Below are positions 1-8,555 of a DNA stretch of 64,000 bases, in pieces. The DNA lies in contig NZ_CP019402.1 in the NCBI RefSeq assembly GCF_002024505.1, positions 1,612,001 through 1,676,000 of the forward strand, read 5' to 3'. Positions within the stretch are counted from its first letter, which is position 1. Every line of letters begins with the position of its first letter. A model generated the notes under the pieces. That model did not search any database. It saw only the letters and a program-made list of their open reading frames with translations, and was not told the DNA's origin. The translations under genes were made by a program, and so were the position numbers. The stretch is from Plantibacter flavus (GTDB taxonomy: Bacteria > Actinomycetota > Actinomycetes > Actinomycetales > Microbacteriaceae).

Positions 1-1
1 C

Positions 2-64
2 GCGTGGCGGTACCTCGCCGATCGCGACATCCTTGGCCGCGTCTCAGCTGAAGAACTCACGTGA
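2..64 (+). CDS. C-terminal fragment of an unidentified protein (runs off the left edge)
   Basis: Frame 2 is open from the window edge to a TGA at 62-64 and ends with about 20 residues (AWRYLADRDILGRVSAEELT). The fragment is too short to identify. It is followed by a strong bidirectional hairpin and faces the convergent gene at 148, which fits a true gene end. The other forward frames give no better tail. The frame is likely but the function is unknown. Confidence 0.35.
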   Translation, partial: AWRYLADRDILGRVSAEELT

Positions 65-87
65 CCAACCTTATCGAGGTGACGCAG

Positions 88-125
88 GAACGCCGCCCGC
101 GACGCTCAGCGTCGGGACGGCGTTC
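88..125. terminator. Bidirectional hairpin terminator between convergent genes
   Basis: GAACGCCG (88-95) pairs with CGGCGTTC (118-125). The inner CGACGCT/AGCGTCG arms extend the stem almost to the tip. It lies between a forward gene ending at 64 and a reverse gene ending at 148, so it probably stops transcription from both sides. Confidence 0.7.
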
Positions 126-147
126 GTGTGCGATGTGGACGGGGACC

Positions 148-840
148 TCAGACGAAGAGGTTCGCGCGCTCGAGATCCTCGGCGAAGTCGACCTCGACCG
201 CGTAGAGGTCGGAGATGTCGACCGGCTCGACGAGCATGCCCTCGCGCTCGATGGCGAGCTCGATGCCGCGCTCGAAGTAGTCCTGGTCGCCGACCTTGGT
301 CAGGTAGCGGTGGAGCATCGTCTTGTCCTGCGACGAGATGTAGTTGATGCCCACGGCCTCGCCCAGCCCGCCGACGACGGTCTTCGAGAGCTCCTTGATG
401 TAGCCCTCGGCGCTCGTCGTGTACTTGACCTCCTCGTCGGACACCTTGGAGGTGTTGACGGTCACGAACGAACGGTCTTTGGCGATCATCGCGGCAGCGC
501 GGTCGAGGACGGCCGGGTCGAAGACGACGTCGCCGTTCATCCAGAGCACGCCGCCGGCCTGAGACGCCGCGAGGGCGCGCATGAGGCTCTTCGAGGTGTT
601 GGTCTGGTCGTACTGCTCGTTGTAGACGAAGGAGGCGTCGGGGAACGCTTCGATGATGTGCTCGAGCTTGTAGCCGACGACGATCGTCACTTTGGCGCTC
701 GCTCCGAACGCGTGGTGGATGTTGTCGAACTGCTGCTGCATGATGGTGCGGCCGTCGCTGAGCTCGGTCAGGGGCTTGGGAAGCGAGCGGCCGAGACGGC
801 TGCCCATCCCTGCGGCAAGGATCACTACCTGGGTGGTCAC
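148..840 (-). CDS. Sugar nucleotidyltransferase (LicC-like NTP transferase)
   Basis: This is a 230-aa cytoplasmic nucleotidyltransferase. The N-terminus carries the nucleotide-binding signature LAAGMGSRLG (residues 8-17) followed by PKPL (21-24), and an Asn-Gly-Asp at 102-104 fits the metal-binding loop. The segment NTSKSL (81-86) resembles phosphocholine/sugar cytidylyltransferases of the LicC type. Such enzymes transfer NMP from an NTP to a phosphorylated sugar or alcohol for cell-surface polymer synthesis. The substrate cannot be read from the sequence. The ATG start at 840 is well placed before the catalytic loop. It stands alone, with no transferase or polymer genes beside it in the window. 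Confidence 0.8.
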   Translation of the reverse strand: MTTQVVILAAGMGSRLGRSLPKPLTELSDGRTIMQQQFDNIHHAFGASAKVTIVVGYKLEHIIEAFPDASFVYNEQYDQTNTSKSLMRALAASQAGGVLWMNGDVVFDPAVLDRAAAMIAKDRSFVTVNTSKVSDEEVKYTTSAEGYIKELSKTVVGGLGEAVGINYISSQDKTMLHRYLTKVGDQDYFERGIELAIEREGMLVEPVDISDLYAVEVDFAEDLERANLFV

Positions 841-1111
841 GTTGTTCTCCTCAGTGTGGGTATGGAATCACGCGGTGCCACGATGCTGTGGACGATTCAC
901 CGAGGATTAACCAAGACGTGCATTGAAAGACACTCCGTTATGCCAAAATACAGGCTAGCCGCGGTGAACTCCGTCTGTCAGGGGTTCCCAGGGTCCGTTG
1001 TCGTTTTGTGATCGACCACCCGGCGTTTACACAGCTTGGGGGAGATGTGTCAACCGTTCATCCTGAGACTCCGCTGTCCGCTCCGGCCGCCGCTGTTGGT
1101 AGGTTTGCTTG

Positions 1112-2893
1112 GTGACTTCCACGACTCCGCCAGATCCCGCTCAGCAGCCGGCGCCTGCCGACGGCACGCCGACGAGTCCGGGCACGCCGAACACCGCCGA
1201 TGCCGCCGGCGCACCTGCGCCGTCGACCGCTTCCGACGATCAGGCCGCTGCGGCGCCGACGGCACCGAAGCGCGCACCCCGCTCGACGACGCCTCGGGCT
1301 GCCGGAACGGCGAAGGCCCCGGCGAAGCGGCCGAGCACGCCCCGCACCCGCACCACGTCGGCGAGCGAGACCTCGGGGGAGCCCGGGGACGCCACGAAGC
1401 CGGCACCCAAGACGACCACGGCACGCTCGACGACCGCTCGGACCTCGACGGCGAAGACCACGGCCACCAAGTCGACGACGACGCGCACCACCGCCGCGAA
1501 GCGCACGCCCGCGAAGTCGGCTGCTGCAGCTGCCGATGCTCCGGAGGCCACTGCGTCGGCCGAGACGACCACCGCCCCGAAGACGCCCCGGTCGACGACC
1601 GCGCGCACCACCGCCGCGAAGCCGGCGACCAAGGCCGCCGGCGCCAAGACGACCACCGCCCGCACCTCGACGACGAAGTCCACGACGGCCCGGACGCCGG
1701 CCAAGCGCACGCCGGCGCGCACCAGCGTCGCGAAGCAGCCCGAACAGACGGCCGCCGCAGCCGCCGGCGTGCTCGACGAGGTCAGCGCACCGGGATCGGT
1801 CGAACGGCCGACGACGTCGACGCCCTCCGAGCAGCCTTCCCCTGAGGTCGTCGACCGGATCGCCGTCGAGGAGACTCGGGCCGACGCCACGCAGACCGAG
1901 ACCCCGCCGACCGCGTCATCCATCGCCGGGGAGGCTGTGGACGACACGGCCCGGCAGGCGACGCCGGCACCGTCGGGGTCCGTATCGGTGGCGCCTCCGC
2001 GGGAGGAGGCCGTCACTCCGGTTGCAGCACCGAAGCGTCCTGCCGGCCGTCCCGCGCCGACACCGTCGTCCGCCGCCACCTCGTCACCCGCCGCGACGTC
2101 GCAGCGCAGCGAGGCCGACGGCGATGGCGCCCATCCCGTCGTCCTGTCGATCTCGGGACTCGTCAAGCAGTTCGGCGACACGGTCGCGGTGGACGGCGTC
2201 GACCTCGAGGTCCGACGTGGCTCGTTCTACGGCATCGTCGGGCCGAACGGCGCCGGCAAGACGACCACCCTGTCCATGGTCACGGGTCTCCTCCGTCCCG
2301 ACGCAGGGTCCATCACGGTCCAGGGCGTCGACGTCTGGCAGGATCCCGCCGAGGCCAAGCGTGCGATCGGCGTGCTGCCCGACCGGCTGCGGCTCTTCGA
2401 CCGCCTGACCGGCAGCCAGCTCCTGTACTACTCCGGCGTCCTGCGGGGGCTCGACCCCGCGACCGTCAAGTCACGGACCACCGATCTGGCTCGTGCCTTC
2501 GGTCTCGACGACGCGCTCGGCCGTCTCGTCTCCGACTACTCGGCGGGCATGACGAAGAAGATCGCGTTGGCAGCCGCACTCATCCATTCGCCGCGTGTCC
2601 TCATCCTCGACGAGCCGTTCGAATCGGTCGATCCGGTCTCCGCGGCGAACGTCATCGAGATCCTCCAGCGGTACGTCGCCAACGGCGGGACCGTCGTGCT
2701 CTCGAGCCACGGCATGGACTTCATCCAGCGCGTGTGCGATCACGTGGCCATCATCGTGCAGGGCAAGGTGCTGGCCGCCGGGTCCGTCGACGAGGTGCGC
2801 GGAACGGGCACGCTCGAGGAGCGGTTCGTCGAGCTCGCCGGGGGCCGCAAGTCGGCAGAGGGAATGGAATGGTTGCACAGCTTCTCCGACTGA
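1112..2893 (+). CDS. ABC transporter ATP-binding protein with long Ala/Thr/Lys/Pro-rich N-terminal tail
   Basis: The protein has about 593 aa in two unlike parts. Residues 1 to about 340 are low complexity, dominated by Ala, Thr, Pro, Ser, Lys and Arg with repeated units such as TTARTTAAK and TPAKRTPAR, similar in look to histone-H1-like tails. From about residue 343 comes a normal ABC ATPase: Walker A GPNGAGKTT (about 376-384), signature YSAGMTK (about 475), Walker B LILDEP (about 498) and an SSHG switch histidine. The usual ABC ATPase is 230-310 aa. It is coupled by a 25-base overlap to the permease gene, so it powers that exporter. The start is ambiguous between TTG 1109 and GTG 1112; AGGT at 1101-1104 suits GTG. 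The transported substrate is unknown. Confidence 0.85.
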   Translation: MTSTTPPDPAQQPAPADGTPTSPGTPNTADAAGAPAPSTASDDQAAAAPTAPKRAPRSTTPRAAGTAKAPAKRPSTPRTRTTSASETSGEPGDATKPAPKTTTARSTTARTSTAKTTATKSTTTRTTAAKRTPAKSAAAAADAPEATASAETTTAPKTPRSTTARTTAAKPATKAAGAKTTTARTSTTKSTTARTPAKRTPARTSVAKQPEQTAAAAAGVLDEVSAPGSVERPTTSTPSEQPSPEVVDRIAVEETRADATQTETPPTASSIAGEAVDDTARQATPAPSGSVSVAPPREEAVTPVAAPKRPAGRPAPTPSSAATSSPAATSQRSEADGDGAHPVVLSISGLVKQFGDTVAVDGVDLEVRRGSFYGIVGPNGAGKTTTLSMVTGLLRPDAGSITVQGVDVWQDPAEAKRAIGVLPDRLRLFDRLTGSQLLYYSGVLRGLDPATVKSRTTDLARAFGLDDALGRLVSDYSAGMTKKIALAAALIHSPRVLILDEPFESVDPVSAANVIEILQRYVANGGTVVLSSHGMDFIQRVCDHVAIIVQGKVLAAGSVDEVRGTGTLEERFVELAGGRKSAEGMEWLHSFSD

Positions 2894-4440
2894 AACTGCA
2901 GCTGACGCTCAACGCGTTCCGCCGCAGCCCCTGGCGACTGGTCGGGCTCGTCCTCGCGATCGCGGTCGGCGTGTGGATCGTCGTGCTCGCGAGCACCGGT
3001 CTCGTCGCGCTGCGTGGTGGCGATCCGGAGGTAACCCGCAACCTGGTCGTGCTGGCCGGATCGGCCGTCGTCCTGGGCTTCATCATCCTGCCGCTCGTCT
3101 TCGGTGTCGACGACCAGCTGGATCCTCGGGCGTTCTCGCTCTTCGGGCTGCCCAACCGCACCCTGTCCGCCGGCTTGCTCGTGACAGCGCTCGTGTCGGT
3201 GCCGTCACTCGTCCTCGCCGTCCTCGCGGCCTCGTCGGTCGTCACCTGGTCGCGGTCGCCGTTGCCCGCCGTCCTCGCCGTGATCTCCGCCGTCCTCGGC
3301 GTGCTGCTCTGCGCGCTCCTGGCCCGGATCGCCACCTCCATCTCCGCGAGTCTCCTCTCGACGCGTCGCGCCAAGGAGGTCATGGGTGTCCTCGGTCTGG
3401 TGCTCATCATCGCCGTGGCCCCGGCGATCATCGCCCTCACCACCGTGGACTGGCAGCGCGACGGGTTCGCCGTCCTCGGCCGGGTCGCTGACATCCTCAG
3501 TTGGACCCCGCTCGGCGCCGTCTGGTCGTTCCCCGGTGATGCCGCACTCGGCGGCATCGCGCCGGCGATCGTCAAGCTGCTGCTCACCGCGGCGACCATC
3601 GCGCTGCTCTGGTTCGCCTGGCAGGCGTTCGTCGCCCGATTGCTCGTGACGCCGGAACGCCTCGGGACGGGCCGCGACAGCACCGGTCTGGGCTGGTTCG
3701 ACCTGCTCCCCGGTTCCCCGTCCGGAGCCATCGCCGCTCGGAGCATGACCTACTGGCTGCGCGACCCGCGGTACCTCGTCTCCCTCGTCATCATCCCGAT
3801 CGCGCCCTTCATCTTCTTCGTGCCCATGCTCGTCGCCGGCATCCCGATGAACGTCCTCGCACTCGTCCCACTCCCGGTCGTGTGCTGGTTCCTCGGCTGG
3901 CTACTGCACAACGACCTCGCCTTCGATTCGACCGCGGTCTGGCTGCACGTCGCCTCGGGGGTCCGCGGACGATCGGACCGGATCGGCCGGCTCTTCCCGG
4001 TGCTCCTCATCGGCATCCCGCTCATCGCGGTCGGGTCGACGCTGAGCATCCTGTTCTACGGCGACTGGGACGCCCTGCCGTCGATGATCGGGGTGAGCAC
4101 GTGCCTGTTGTTCAGCGGTGCCGGTATCGCGAGCTTTGTGTCCGCGCGGTTCCCGTACCCGACGTCGCTTCCCGGCGACAGCCCGTTCCAGCAGCCGCAG
4201 GTGCCGGGCAGCAGCGGCATGTCCGCGCAGTTCCTGAGCCTGCTCGGTACGGTCCTGCTCACGATTCCCGCCGGCTGGTTGGCCGTGCTCGGGCTCACCG
4301 GTGAGCCGAACTGGAACTTCGGGGCTCTCGCGGTCGGTGCGGGCACGGGCATCCTGGTCCTCGTGATCGGGATCTTCGCCGGCGGTCGCGTCTTCGATCG
4401 CCGCAGCCCCGAGATCGTCGGCTTCGCCAGCTCGCACTGA
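2869..4440 (+). CDS. ABC transporter permease, multi-spanning membrane protein
   Basis: This 523-aa integral membrane protein has about twelve hydrophobic segments and a short basic N-terminus. I chose ATG 2869 because AGAGGGA lies just upstream at 2857-2863 and the first helix follows at about residue 25; the frame stays open further upstream but there only shadows the ATPase gene. It overlaps the end of the ATPase gene by 25 bases, so the two are translationally coupled and form an ABC-2-like exporter. No substrate-binding protein is encoded nearby, which fits export. The family has no clear named function that I recognise. Confidence 0.8.
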   Translation: MVAQLLRLKLQLTLNAFRRSPWRLVGLVLAIAVGVWIVVLASTGLVALRGGDPEVTRNLVVLAGSAVVLGFIILPLVFGVDDQLDPRAFSLFGLPNRTLSAGLLVTALVSVPSLVLAVLAASSVVTWSRSPLPAVLAVISAVLGVLLCALLARIATSISASLLSTRRAKEVMGVLGLVLIIAVAPAIIALTTVDWQRDGFAVLGRVADILSWTPLGAVWSFPGDAALGGIAPAIVKLLLTAATIALLWFAWQAFVARLLVTPERLGTGRDSTGLGWFDLLPGSPSGAIAARSMTYWLRDPRYLVSLVIIPIAPFIFFVPMLVAGIPMNVLALVPLPVVCWFLGWLLHNDLAFDSTAVWLHVASGVRGRSDRIGRLFPVLLIGIPLIAVGSTLSILFYGDWDALPSMIGVSTCLLFSGAGIASFVSARFPYPTSLPGDSPFQQPQVPGSSGMSAQFLSLLGTVLLTIPAGWLAVLGLTGEPNWNFGALAVGAGTGILVLVIGIFAGGRVFDRRSPEIVGFASSH

Positions 4441-4493
4441 CCCGACGTCGGCGACCGGATCGGCCCGCAGGAGACCCGGGTGCCGTCCGGCGG

Positions 4494-4499
4494 TACCAT
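4494..4499 (+). promoter_or_regulatory. Probable -10 element (TACCAT), leaderless transcript
   Basis: TACCAT ends 6 bases before the ATG at 4506. That distance places the transcription start at or next to the start codon, a pattern repeated at several genes in this window. No good -35 box is visible. Confidence 0.4.
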
Positions 4500-4505
4500 G
4501 GAGCC

Positions 4506-4811
4506 ATGGCGCAGCATGACAGCACGAAGCAGCAGATGAGCACGATCGATCCCGGTGGCACGCCCGACGGTGGGAGCACGGCGATCATGGATCGTGAGCT
4601 CGAGGAGCTGATCGAGAGCGAGAACATCGAGCCCGGCGATCACGAGCGCTTCTCGCACTACGTCAAGAAGGAGAAGATCCTCGAATCGGCGTTGAGCGGT
4701 AAGCCGGTGAAGGCGCTCTGCGGCAAGAAGTGGACGCCGGGTCGCGACCCCGAGAAGTTCCCGATCTGCCCGGCCTGCAAGGAGATCTACGAGAAGCTCC
4801 TCCGCGACTGA
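4506..4811 (+). CDS. DUF3039 family protein
   Basis: This 101-aa acidic, soluble protein is of the actinobacterial DUF3039 type. The C-terminal half has CGKKW and CPACKE motifs, so three cysteines may bind a metal. The middle is charged and probably helical (DRELEELIESENI, FSHYVKKEK). The function is unknown in the family as I recall it. It lies downstream of the ABC exporter but has its own -10 element and no overlap, so it is probably transcribed separately. Confidence 0.8.
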   Translation: MAQHDSTKQQMSTIDPGGTPDGGSTAIMDRELEELIESENIEPGDHERFSHYVKKEKILESALSGKPVKALCGKKWTPGRDPEKFPICPACKEIYEKLLRD

Positions 4812-4822
4812 CGTTGGAGCGC

Positions 4823-4855
4823 ACCGCGGCCGACGCTGAGATGCGTCGCCGCGGT
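4823..4855. terminator. Bidirectional terminator
   Basis: ACCGCGGCCGACGC (4823-4836) pairs with GCGTCGCCGCGGT (4843-4855) across a 6-base loop with one bulged base. It lies between the convergent DUF3039 and pncB genes and touches the pncB stop codon. Confidence 0.65.
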
Positions 4856-6183
4856 CAGTCTTCGAGGTACACGGTCGGGAGCACGGGGTCGCCGCGGGTG
4901 AGGCTGACGGCCCGGGGTGGCAGTTCCGCCACCGCCTGTGCCCGGTGTTCCCTCGCCTGGCGCGTCCCCGCGGCGCCGAGGTACCGCTCGTCCACGAGTC
5001 CGCCTTCGACGAGCTGGACCATCAGGGGGCGTTCCGAGGCGGCGTCGGCCGCACCCTCGTGTTCGCCGGCCGGACCGTCGCCGAGGTAGATGCGCTCCTC
5101 GCGGGCGACCCCGTGCCGGTCGTAGGCCCGCGCAGCCGTCTTGCGGCCGCCGATGGTCGCCTTCTCGGCCGACTTCTTCGCGACGCTGATCCAGTCGCCC
5201 TGGTCGTCGCGGTGCGCCACGAGCTTGTAGACCATGCCCATGGCGGGGGAGCCGGAGCCGGTGACCACGGAGGTGCCGACGCCGTAGGAGTCGACCGGGG
5301 ATGCGGCCAGGGCGGCGACGGCGTGCTCGTCGAGGTCGTTGGTGACCGTGATGCGGGTCGACGTGGCGCCGAGTCCGTCGAGGAGGCGGCGGACCTGGTC
5401 GACGACGATCGGCAGATCGCCGGAGTCGATGCGCACGGCTCCGAGCTCCGGGCCCGCGAGGCGCACGCCGAGTCGCACGGCCTCCTCGATGTCGTAGGTG
5501 TCGACGAGCAGCGTGGTCCCGGCGCCCATCGTGTCGATCTGGGCTCGGAAGGCGTCCTCCTCGGAGTCGTGCAGGAGGGTGAAGGAGTGTGCGGCCGTCC
5601 CCATCGTCGGGATGCCCCAGCTGCGTCCGGCCTCGAGGTTCGAGGTGGCGCTGAAGCCGGCGATGTACGCCGCCCGGGCTGCGGCGATGGCCGACCGTTC
5701 GCCCGTCCGACGGGAGCCCATCTCGGCCAGGGGACGGCTGCCCGCCGCAGAGGTCATGCGGGCGGCGGCCGTGGCGACGGCGCTGTCGTAGTTGAACACG
5801 CTGAGCGCCAGGGTCTCGAGGATGACGGCCTCGGCGAACGTGCCCTCGACGACCAGGATCGGCGAACCGGGGAAGAAGACCTCGCCCTCGCGGTAGCCCC
5901 AGATCGATCCCGAGAAACGGTAGTCGGCGAGCCAGTCGAGCGCCGTCGTGCTGACGACGCGCTCCTCGCGCAGCCACTCGAGTTCCGATTCACCGAAGCG
6001 GAAGTGCTTGAGCAGTTCGAGGAAGCGGCCCGTGCCGGCCACGACGCCGTAGCGGCGGCCGCCGGAGAGGCGTCTGGCGAAGAGCTCGAACAGGCACTCC
6101 CGATCCGCGGTGCCGCGGTGAAGGGCGGCGTCCAGCATCGTGAGTTCGTATCGGTCGGTGAGGAGAGCTGAGGACTCGTGCAC
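4855..6183 (-). CDS. pncB: Nicotinate phosphoribosyltransferase
   Basis: This 442-aa cytoplasmic enzyme converts nicotinate and PRPP to nicotinate mononucleotide with ATP hydrolysis in the NAD salvage (Preiss-Handler) pathway. Recognisable family motifs are TDRYELTML near the N-terminus, the block GSRRTGERSAI, MGTAAHSF with the histidine normally phosphorylated nearby, and the phosphoribosyl-binding VRIDSGDL. The start is GTG at 6183; the first Met in frame would already cut into the TDRYELT motif. The length matches actinobacterial PncB. It is transcribed divergently from murI, and is monocistronic here. Confidence 0.93.
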   Translation of the reverse strand: MHESSALLTDRYELTMLDAALHRGTADRECLFELFARRLSGGRRYGVVAGTGRFLELLKHFRFGESELEWLREERVVSTTALDWLADYRFSGSIWGYREGEVFFPGSPILVVEGTFAEAVILETLALSVFNYDSAVATAAARMTSAAGSRPLAEMGSRRTGERSAIAAARAAYIAGFSATSNLEAGRSWGIPTMGTAAHSFTLLHDSEEDAFRAQIDTMGAGTTLLVDTYDIEEAVRLGVRLAGPELGAVRIDSGDLPIVVDQVRRLLDGLGATSTRITVTNDLDEHAVAALAASPVDSYGVGTSVVTGSGSPAMGMVYKLVAHRDDQGDWISVAKKSAEKATIGGRKTAARAYDRHGVAREERIYLGDGPAGEHEGAADAASERPLMVQLVEGGLVDERYLGAAGTRQAREHRAQAVAELPPRAVSLTRGDPVLPTVYLED

Positions 6184-6256
6184 CTGTTCAGCCTAGCCGC
6201 GAGCGTGCTCGGAACGTGGTGATCGGTCGGTCAGCGACGTCGATCGGCAGGGGCGG

Positions 6257-6262
6257 TAGGCT
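6257..6262 (+). promoter_or_regulatory. Probable -10 element (TAGGCT) of the murI operon
   Basis: TAGGCT ends 8 bases before the murI GTG at 6271. No Shine-Dalgarno is visible before that start, so a leaderless transcript for murI-rph-rdgB is likely. Confidence 0.5.
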
Positions 6263-6270
6263 GGGTCATC

Positions 6271-7116
6271 GTGAACGACGCACCCATCGGCATCTTCGAC
6301 TCCGGCGTCGGCGGACTCACGGTGGCGCGAGCGGTCAGCGATCAGCTCCCCGCCGAGTCCGTGATCTACATCGGCGACACGGCTCACTCGCCCTACGGTC
6401 CGAAGCCCATCGCCGACGTGCGGCGCTACTCGCTCGAGGTCCTCGACTCGCTCGTCGACCAGGGCGTGAAGATGCTGGTGATCGCCTGCAACACCGCATC
6501 GGCGGCCATGCTCCGCGATGCCCGAGAACGCTATTCGGTCCCGGTGGTCGAGGTGATCCAGCCCGCTGTGCGGACCGCGGTCCGGAGCACGAGGAACGGG
6601 CGCATCGGCGTCATCGGGACCGAGGGCACGATCAACTCGCGGGCGTATCAGGACCTGTTCGAGGTCAATCCCGAGCTGACGGTGTTCGGCCAGGCCTGCC
6701 CTCGGTTCGTCGAGTTCGTGGAGGCCGGCGTCACGACCGGCCCCGACCTCCTCGAGGCGGCGGAGGAGTACCTGGCCCCGCTCCGGCACGCCGGCGTCGA
6801 CACCGTCGTCCTCGGATGCACCCACTACCCCTTCCTCAAGGGCGCGATCAGCTACGTGATGGGTCCGCAGGTGTCGCTCGTCTCGAGCGACACCGAGACC
6901 GCGAACGACGTCTACCGCGTACTCGTCACCCGTGACCTGTTGCGCGACAGCAGCGAACCCGCCACCCACCGGTACGAGGCGACCGGGAGCAGCGCCGACG
7001 ACTTCATCGCCCTCGCCAACCGTCTGATGGGTCGGGAGATCTCCACCGTCTCGCTCGTTCAGACCGGCGTGATCGACCTTCCATCCCACCAGTTCGAGGA
7101 GCACATCCATGAGTGA
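6271..7116 (+). CDS. murI: Glutamate racemase
   Basis: This 281-aa enzyme makes D-glutamate from L-glutamate for peptidoglycan. The two catalytic cysteines are present in IACNTASA (Cys73) and LGCTHYP (Cys183), and the N-terminal [11 protein letters not shown] block matches the family. The start is GTG 6271, behind a TAGGCT -10. The gene overlaps rph by 8 bases, so murI, rph and rdgB form one operon, a common actinobacterial arrangement. Confidence 0.95.
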   Translation: MNDAPIGIFDSGVGGLTVARAVSDQLPAESVIYIGDTAHSPYGPKPIADVRRYSLEVLDSLVDQGVKMLVIACNTASAAMLRDARERYSVPVVEVIQPAVRTAVRSTRNGRIGVIGTEGTINSRAYQDLFEVNPELTVFGQACPRFVEFVEAGVTTGPDLLEAAEEYLAPLRHAGVDTVVLGCTHYPFLKGAISYVMGPQVSLVSSDTETANDVYRVLVTRDLLRDSSEPATHRYEATGSSADDFIALANRLMGREISTVSLVQTGVIDLPSHQFEEHIHE

Positions 7117-7843
7117 CATCGCGCGCGCCGACGGCCGCACCAACGACCAGCTGCGTCCCATCACGATCGAGCGCGGCTGGAGCGAGCAGGCCGAGGGTTC
7201 GGCACTCATCAGCTTCGGCCGGACGAAGGTCCTCTGCACGGCGTCCTTCACCAACGGCGTGCCGCGCTGGCTGAACGGCAAGGGTCGCGGCTGGGTCACC
7301 GCGGAGTACGCGATGCTGCCCCGTTCCACCAACGAGCGGATGGACCGTGAAGCGGTCAAGGGCAAGATCGGCGGTCGTACCCACGAGATCTCGCGACTCA
7401 TCGGTCGGAGCCTCCGCGCCGTGATCGACACCAAGGCCCTCGGCGAGAACACGATCGTCATCGACTGCGACGTCCTGCAAGCGGACGGTGGCACCCGCAC
7501 GGCGGCGATCACCGGCGCCTACGTCGCCCTCGCCGATGCGATCGAGTGGGCGCGCGGCAAGAAGTTCATCTCGCAGAAGGCGTCGCCCCTCACCGACAGC
7601 GTCTCGGCCGTCTCGGTCGGCATCATCGACGGCGTGCCCATGCTCGACCTCGCCTACGTCGAGGACGTGCGCGCCGAGACCGACATGAACGTCGTCGTCA
7701 CCGGCGGCGGATCGTTCGTCGAAGTGCAGGGGACGGCCGAGGGTGCCCCGTTCGACCGCCGCGAACTCGACTCCCTGCTCGACCTCGCCGTCGGTGGCGC
7801 TGCGTCGCTCAAGGCCATCCAGTTCGAGGCCCTCGGACGCTGA
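7109..7843 (+). CDS. rph: Ribonuclease PH
   Basis: This 244-aa phosphorolytic 3'-5' exoribonuclease trims the 3' ends of tRNA precursors and releases nucleoside diphosphates. Conserved blocks include [21 protein letters not shown] with the following arginine-rich RMDRE, and [16 protein letters not shown]. The length is normal for the family. It overlaps murI by 8 bases, and its TGA shares one base with the rdgB ATG (TGATG), so translation is probably coupled across all three genes. Confidence 0.95.
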   Translation: MSDIARADGRTNDQLRPITIERGWSEQAEGSALISFGRTKVLCTASFTNGVPRWLNGKGRGWVTAEYAMLPRSTNERMDREAVKGKIGGRTHEISRLIGRSLRAVIDTKALGENTIVIDCDVLQADGGTRTAAITGAYVALADAIEWARGKKFISQKASPLTDSVSAVSVGIIDGVPMLDLAYVEDVRAETDMNVVVTGGGSFVEVQGTAEGAPFDRRELDSLLDLAVGGAASLKAIQFEALGR

Positions 7844-8478
7844 TGAGCGTCGAGATCGTCCTCGCGACGCACAACCAGCACAAGGTCGAGGAGTTCCAGC
7901 GGCTCGTCAGCCGCGACGTCCCCGGGATCACGGTCCTCGCCTACGACGGCCCGGAGCCCGTCGAGGACGGCACGACCTTCAGCGAGAACGCGTTGATCAA
8001 GGCTCGGGTCGCCGCCGCCCACACCGGCTCCATCGCGCTCGCCGACGACTCCGGCATCGGCGTCGAGATCCTGGGTGGATCGCCGGGCATCTTCTCGGCG
8101 CGCTGGGCCGGCTCGCAGCACGACTCGACCGCGAACCTCGCCCTCCTCCTCGATCAGCTGCGGGACGTGCACGAGGAGCATCGTGCCGCCTGGTTCGCCT
8201 GCCACCTCGCCCTCGTGGTGCCGCCTGGGATCGACGGGATGGAGCCGCTCGAGCACGTCGCCGTCGGCACCTGGCGCGGAGCCCTCGCGACGGAGCCGAG
8301 CGGGACCAACGGCTTCGGGTACGACCCGGCGTTCATCCCGGACGGCGAGCATCGGACGGCGGCGGAGCTGTCACCGGCTGAGAAGAACGAGCTGAGCCAC
8401 CGCGCACTCGCCTTCCGAGCGCTCGTCCCGGTGCTGCAGCGGCTCGTGCCCGAGGGGCCCGCGTCGACCGCCAGCTGA
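7843..8478 (+). CDS. rdgB: XTP/dITP diphosphatase (Ham1/RdgB)
   Basis: This 211-aa house-cleaning pyrophosphatase removes XTP, ITP and dITP from the nucleotide pool. Family motifs are ATHNQHKVEEF at the N-terminus, LADDSGIGVE in the middle and SGTNGFGYDPAF near the C-terminus. The ATG at 7843 overlaps the rph stop by one base and begins exactly at the conserved N-terminal strand; the longer open frame upstream only shadows rph. Confidence 0.94.
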   Translation: MSVEIVLATHNQHKVEEFQRLVSRDVPGITVLAYDGPEPVEDGTTFSENALIKARVAAAHTGSIALADDSGIGVEILGGSPGIFSARWAGSQHDSTANLALLLDQLRDVHEEHRAAWFACHLALVVPPGIDGMEPLEHVAVGTWRGALATEPSGTNGFGYDPAFIPDGEHRTAAELSPAEKNELSHRALAFRALVPVLQRLVPEGPASTAS

Positions 8479-8540
8479 GCATGATACTCAGGACCATTCC
8501 TATCTCGGCATGAACCCTTCCGCGGGCGCTGGGAAGCTCC

Positions 8541-8546
8541 TACGGT
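8541..8546 (+). promoter_or_regulatory. Probable -10 element (TACGGT)
   Basis: TACGGT ends 9 bases before the ATG of the cation-efflux gene at 8556. The 77-base gap after rdgB contains no clear terminator or metal-regulator operator that I recognise. Confidence 0.3.
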
Positions 8547-8555
8547 TGATGCATC

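Noticed and set aside
61..1011. 316-aa forward frame opposite the nucleotidyltransferase
   Set aside because: It is antisense to a gene with clear motifs, and its own composition (Asp/Val/Gly/Leu/Arg) is that of a shadow.
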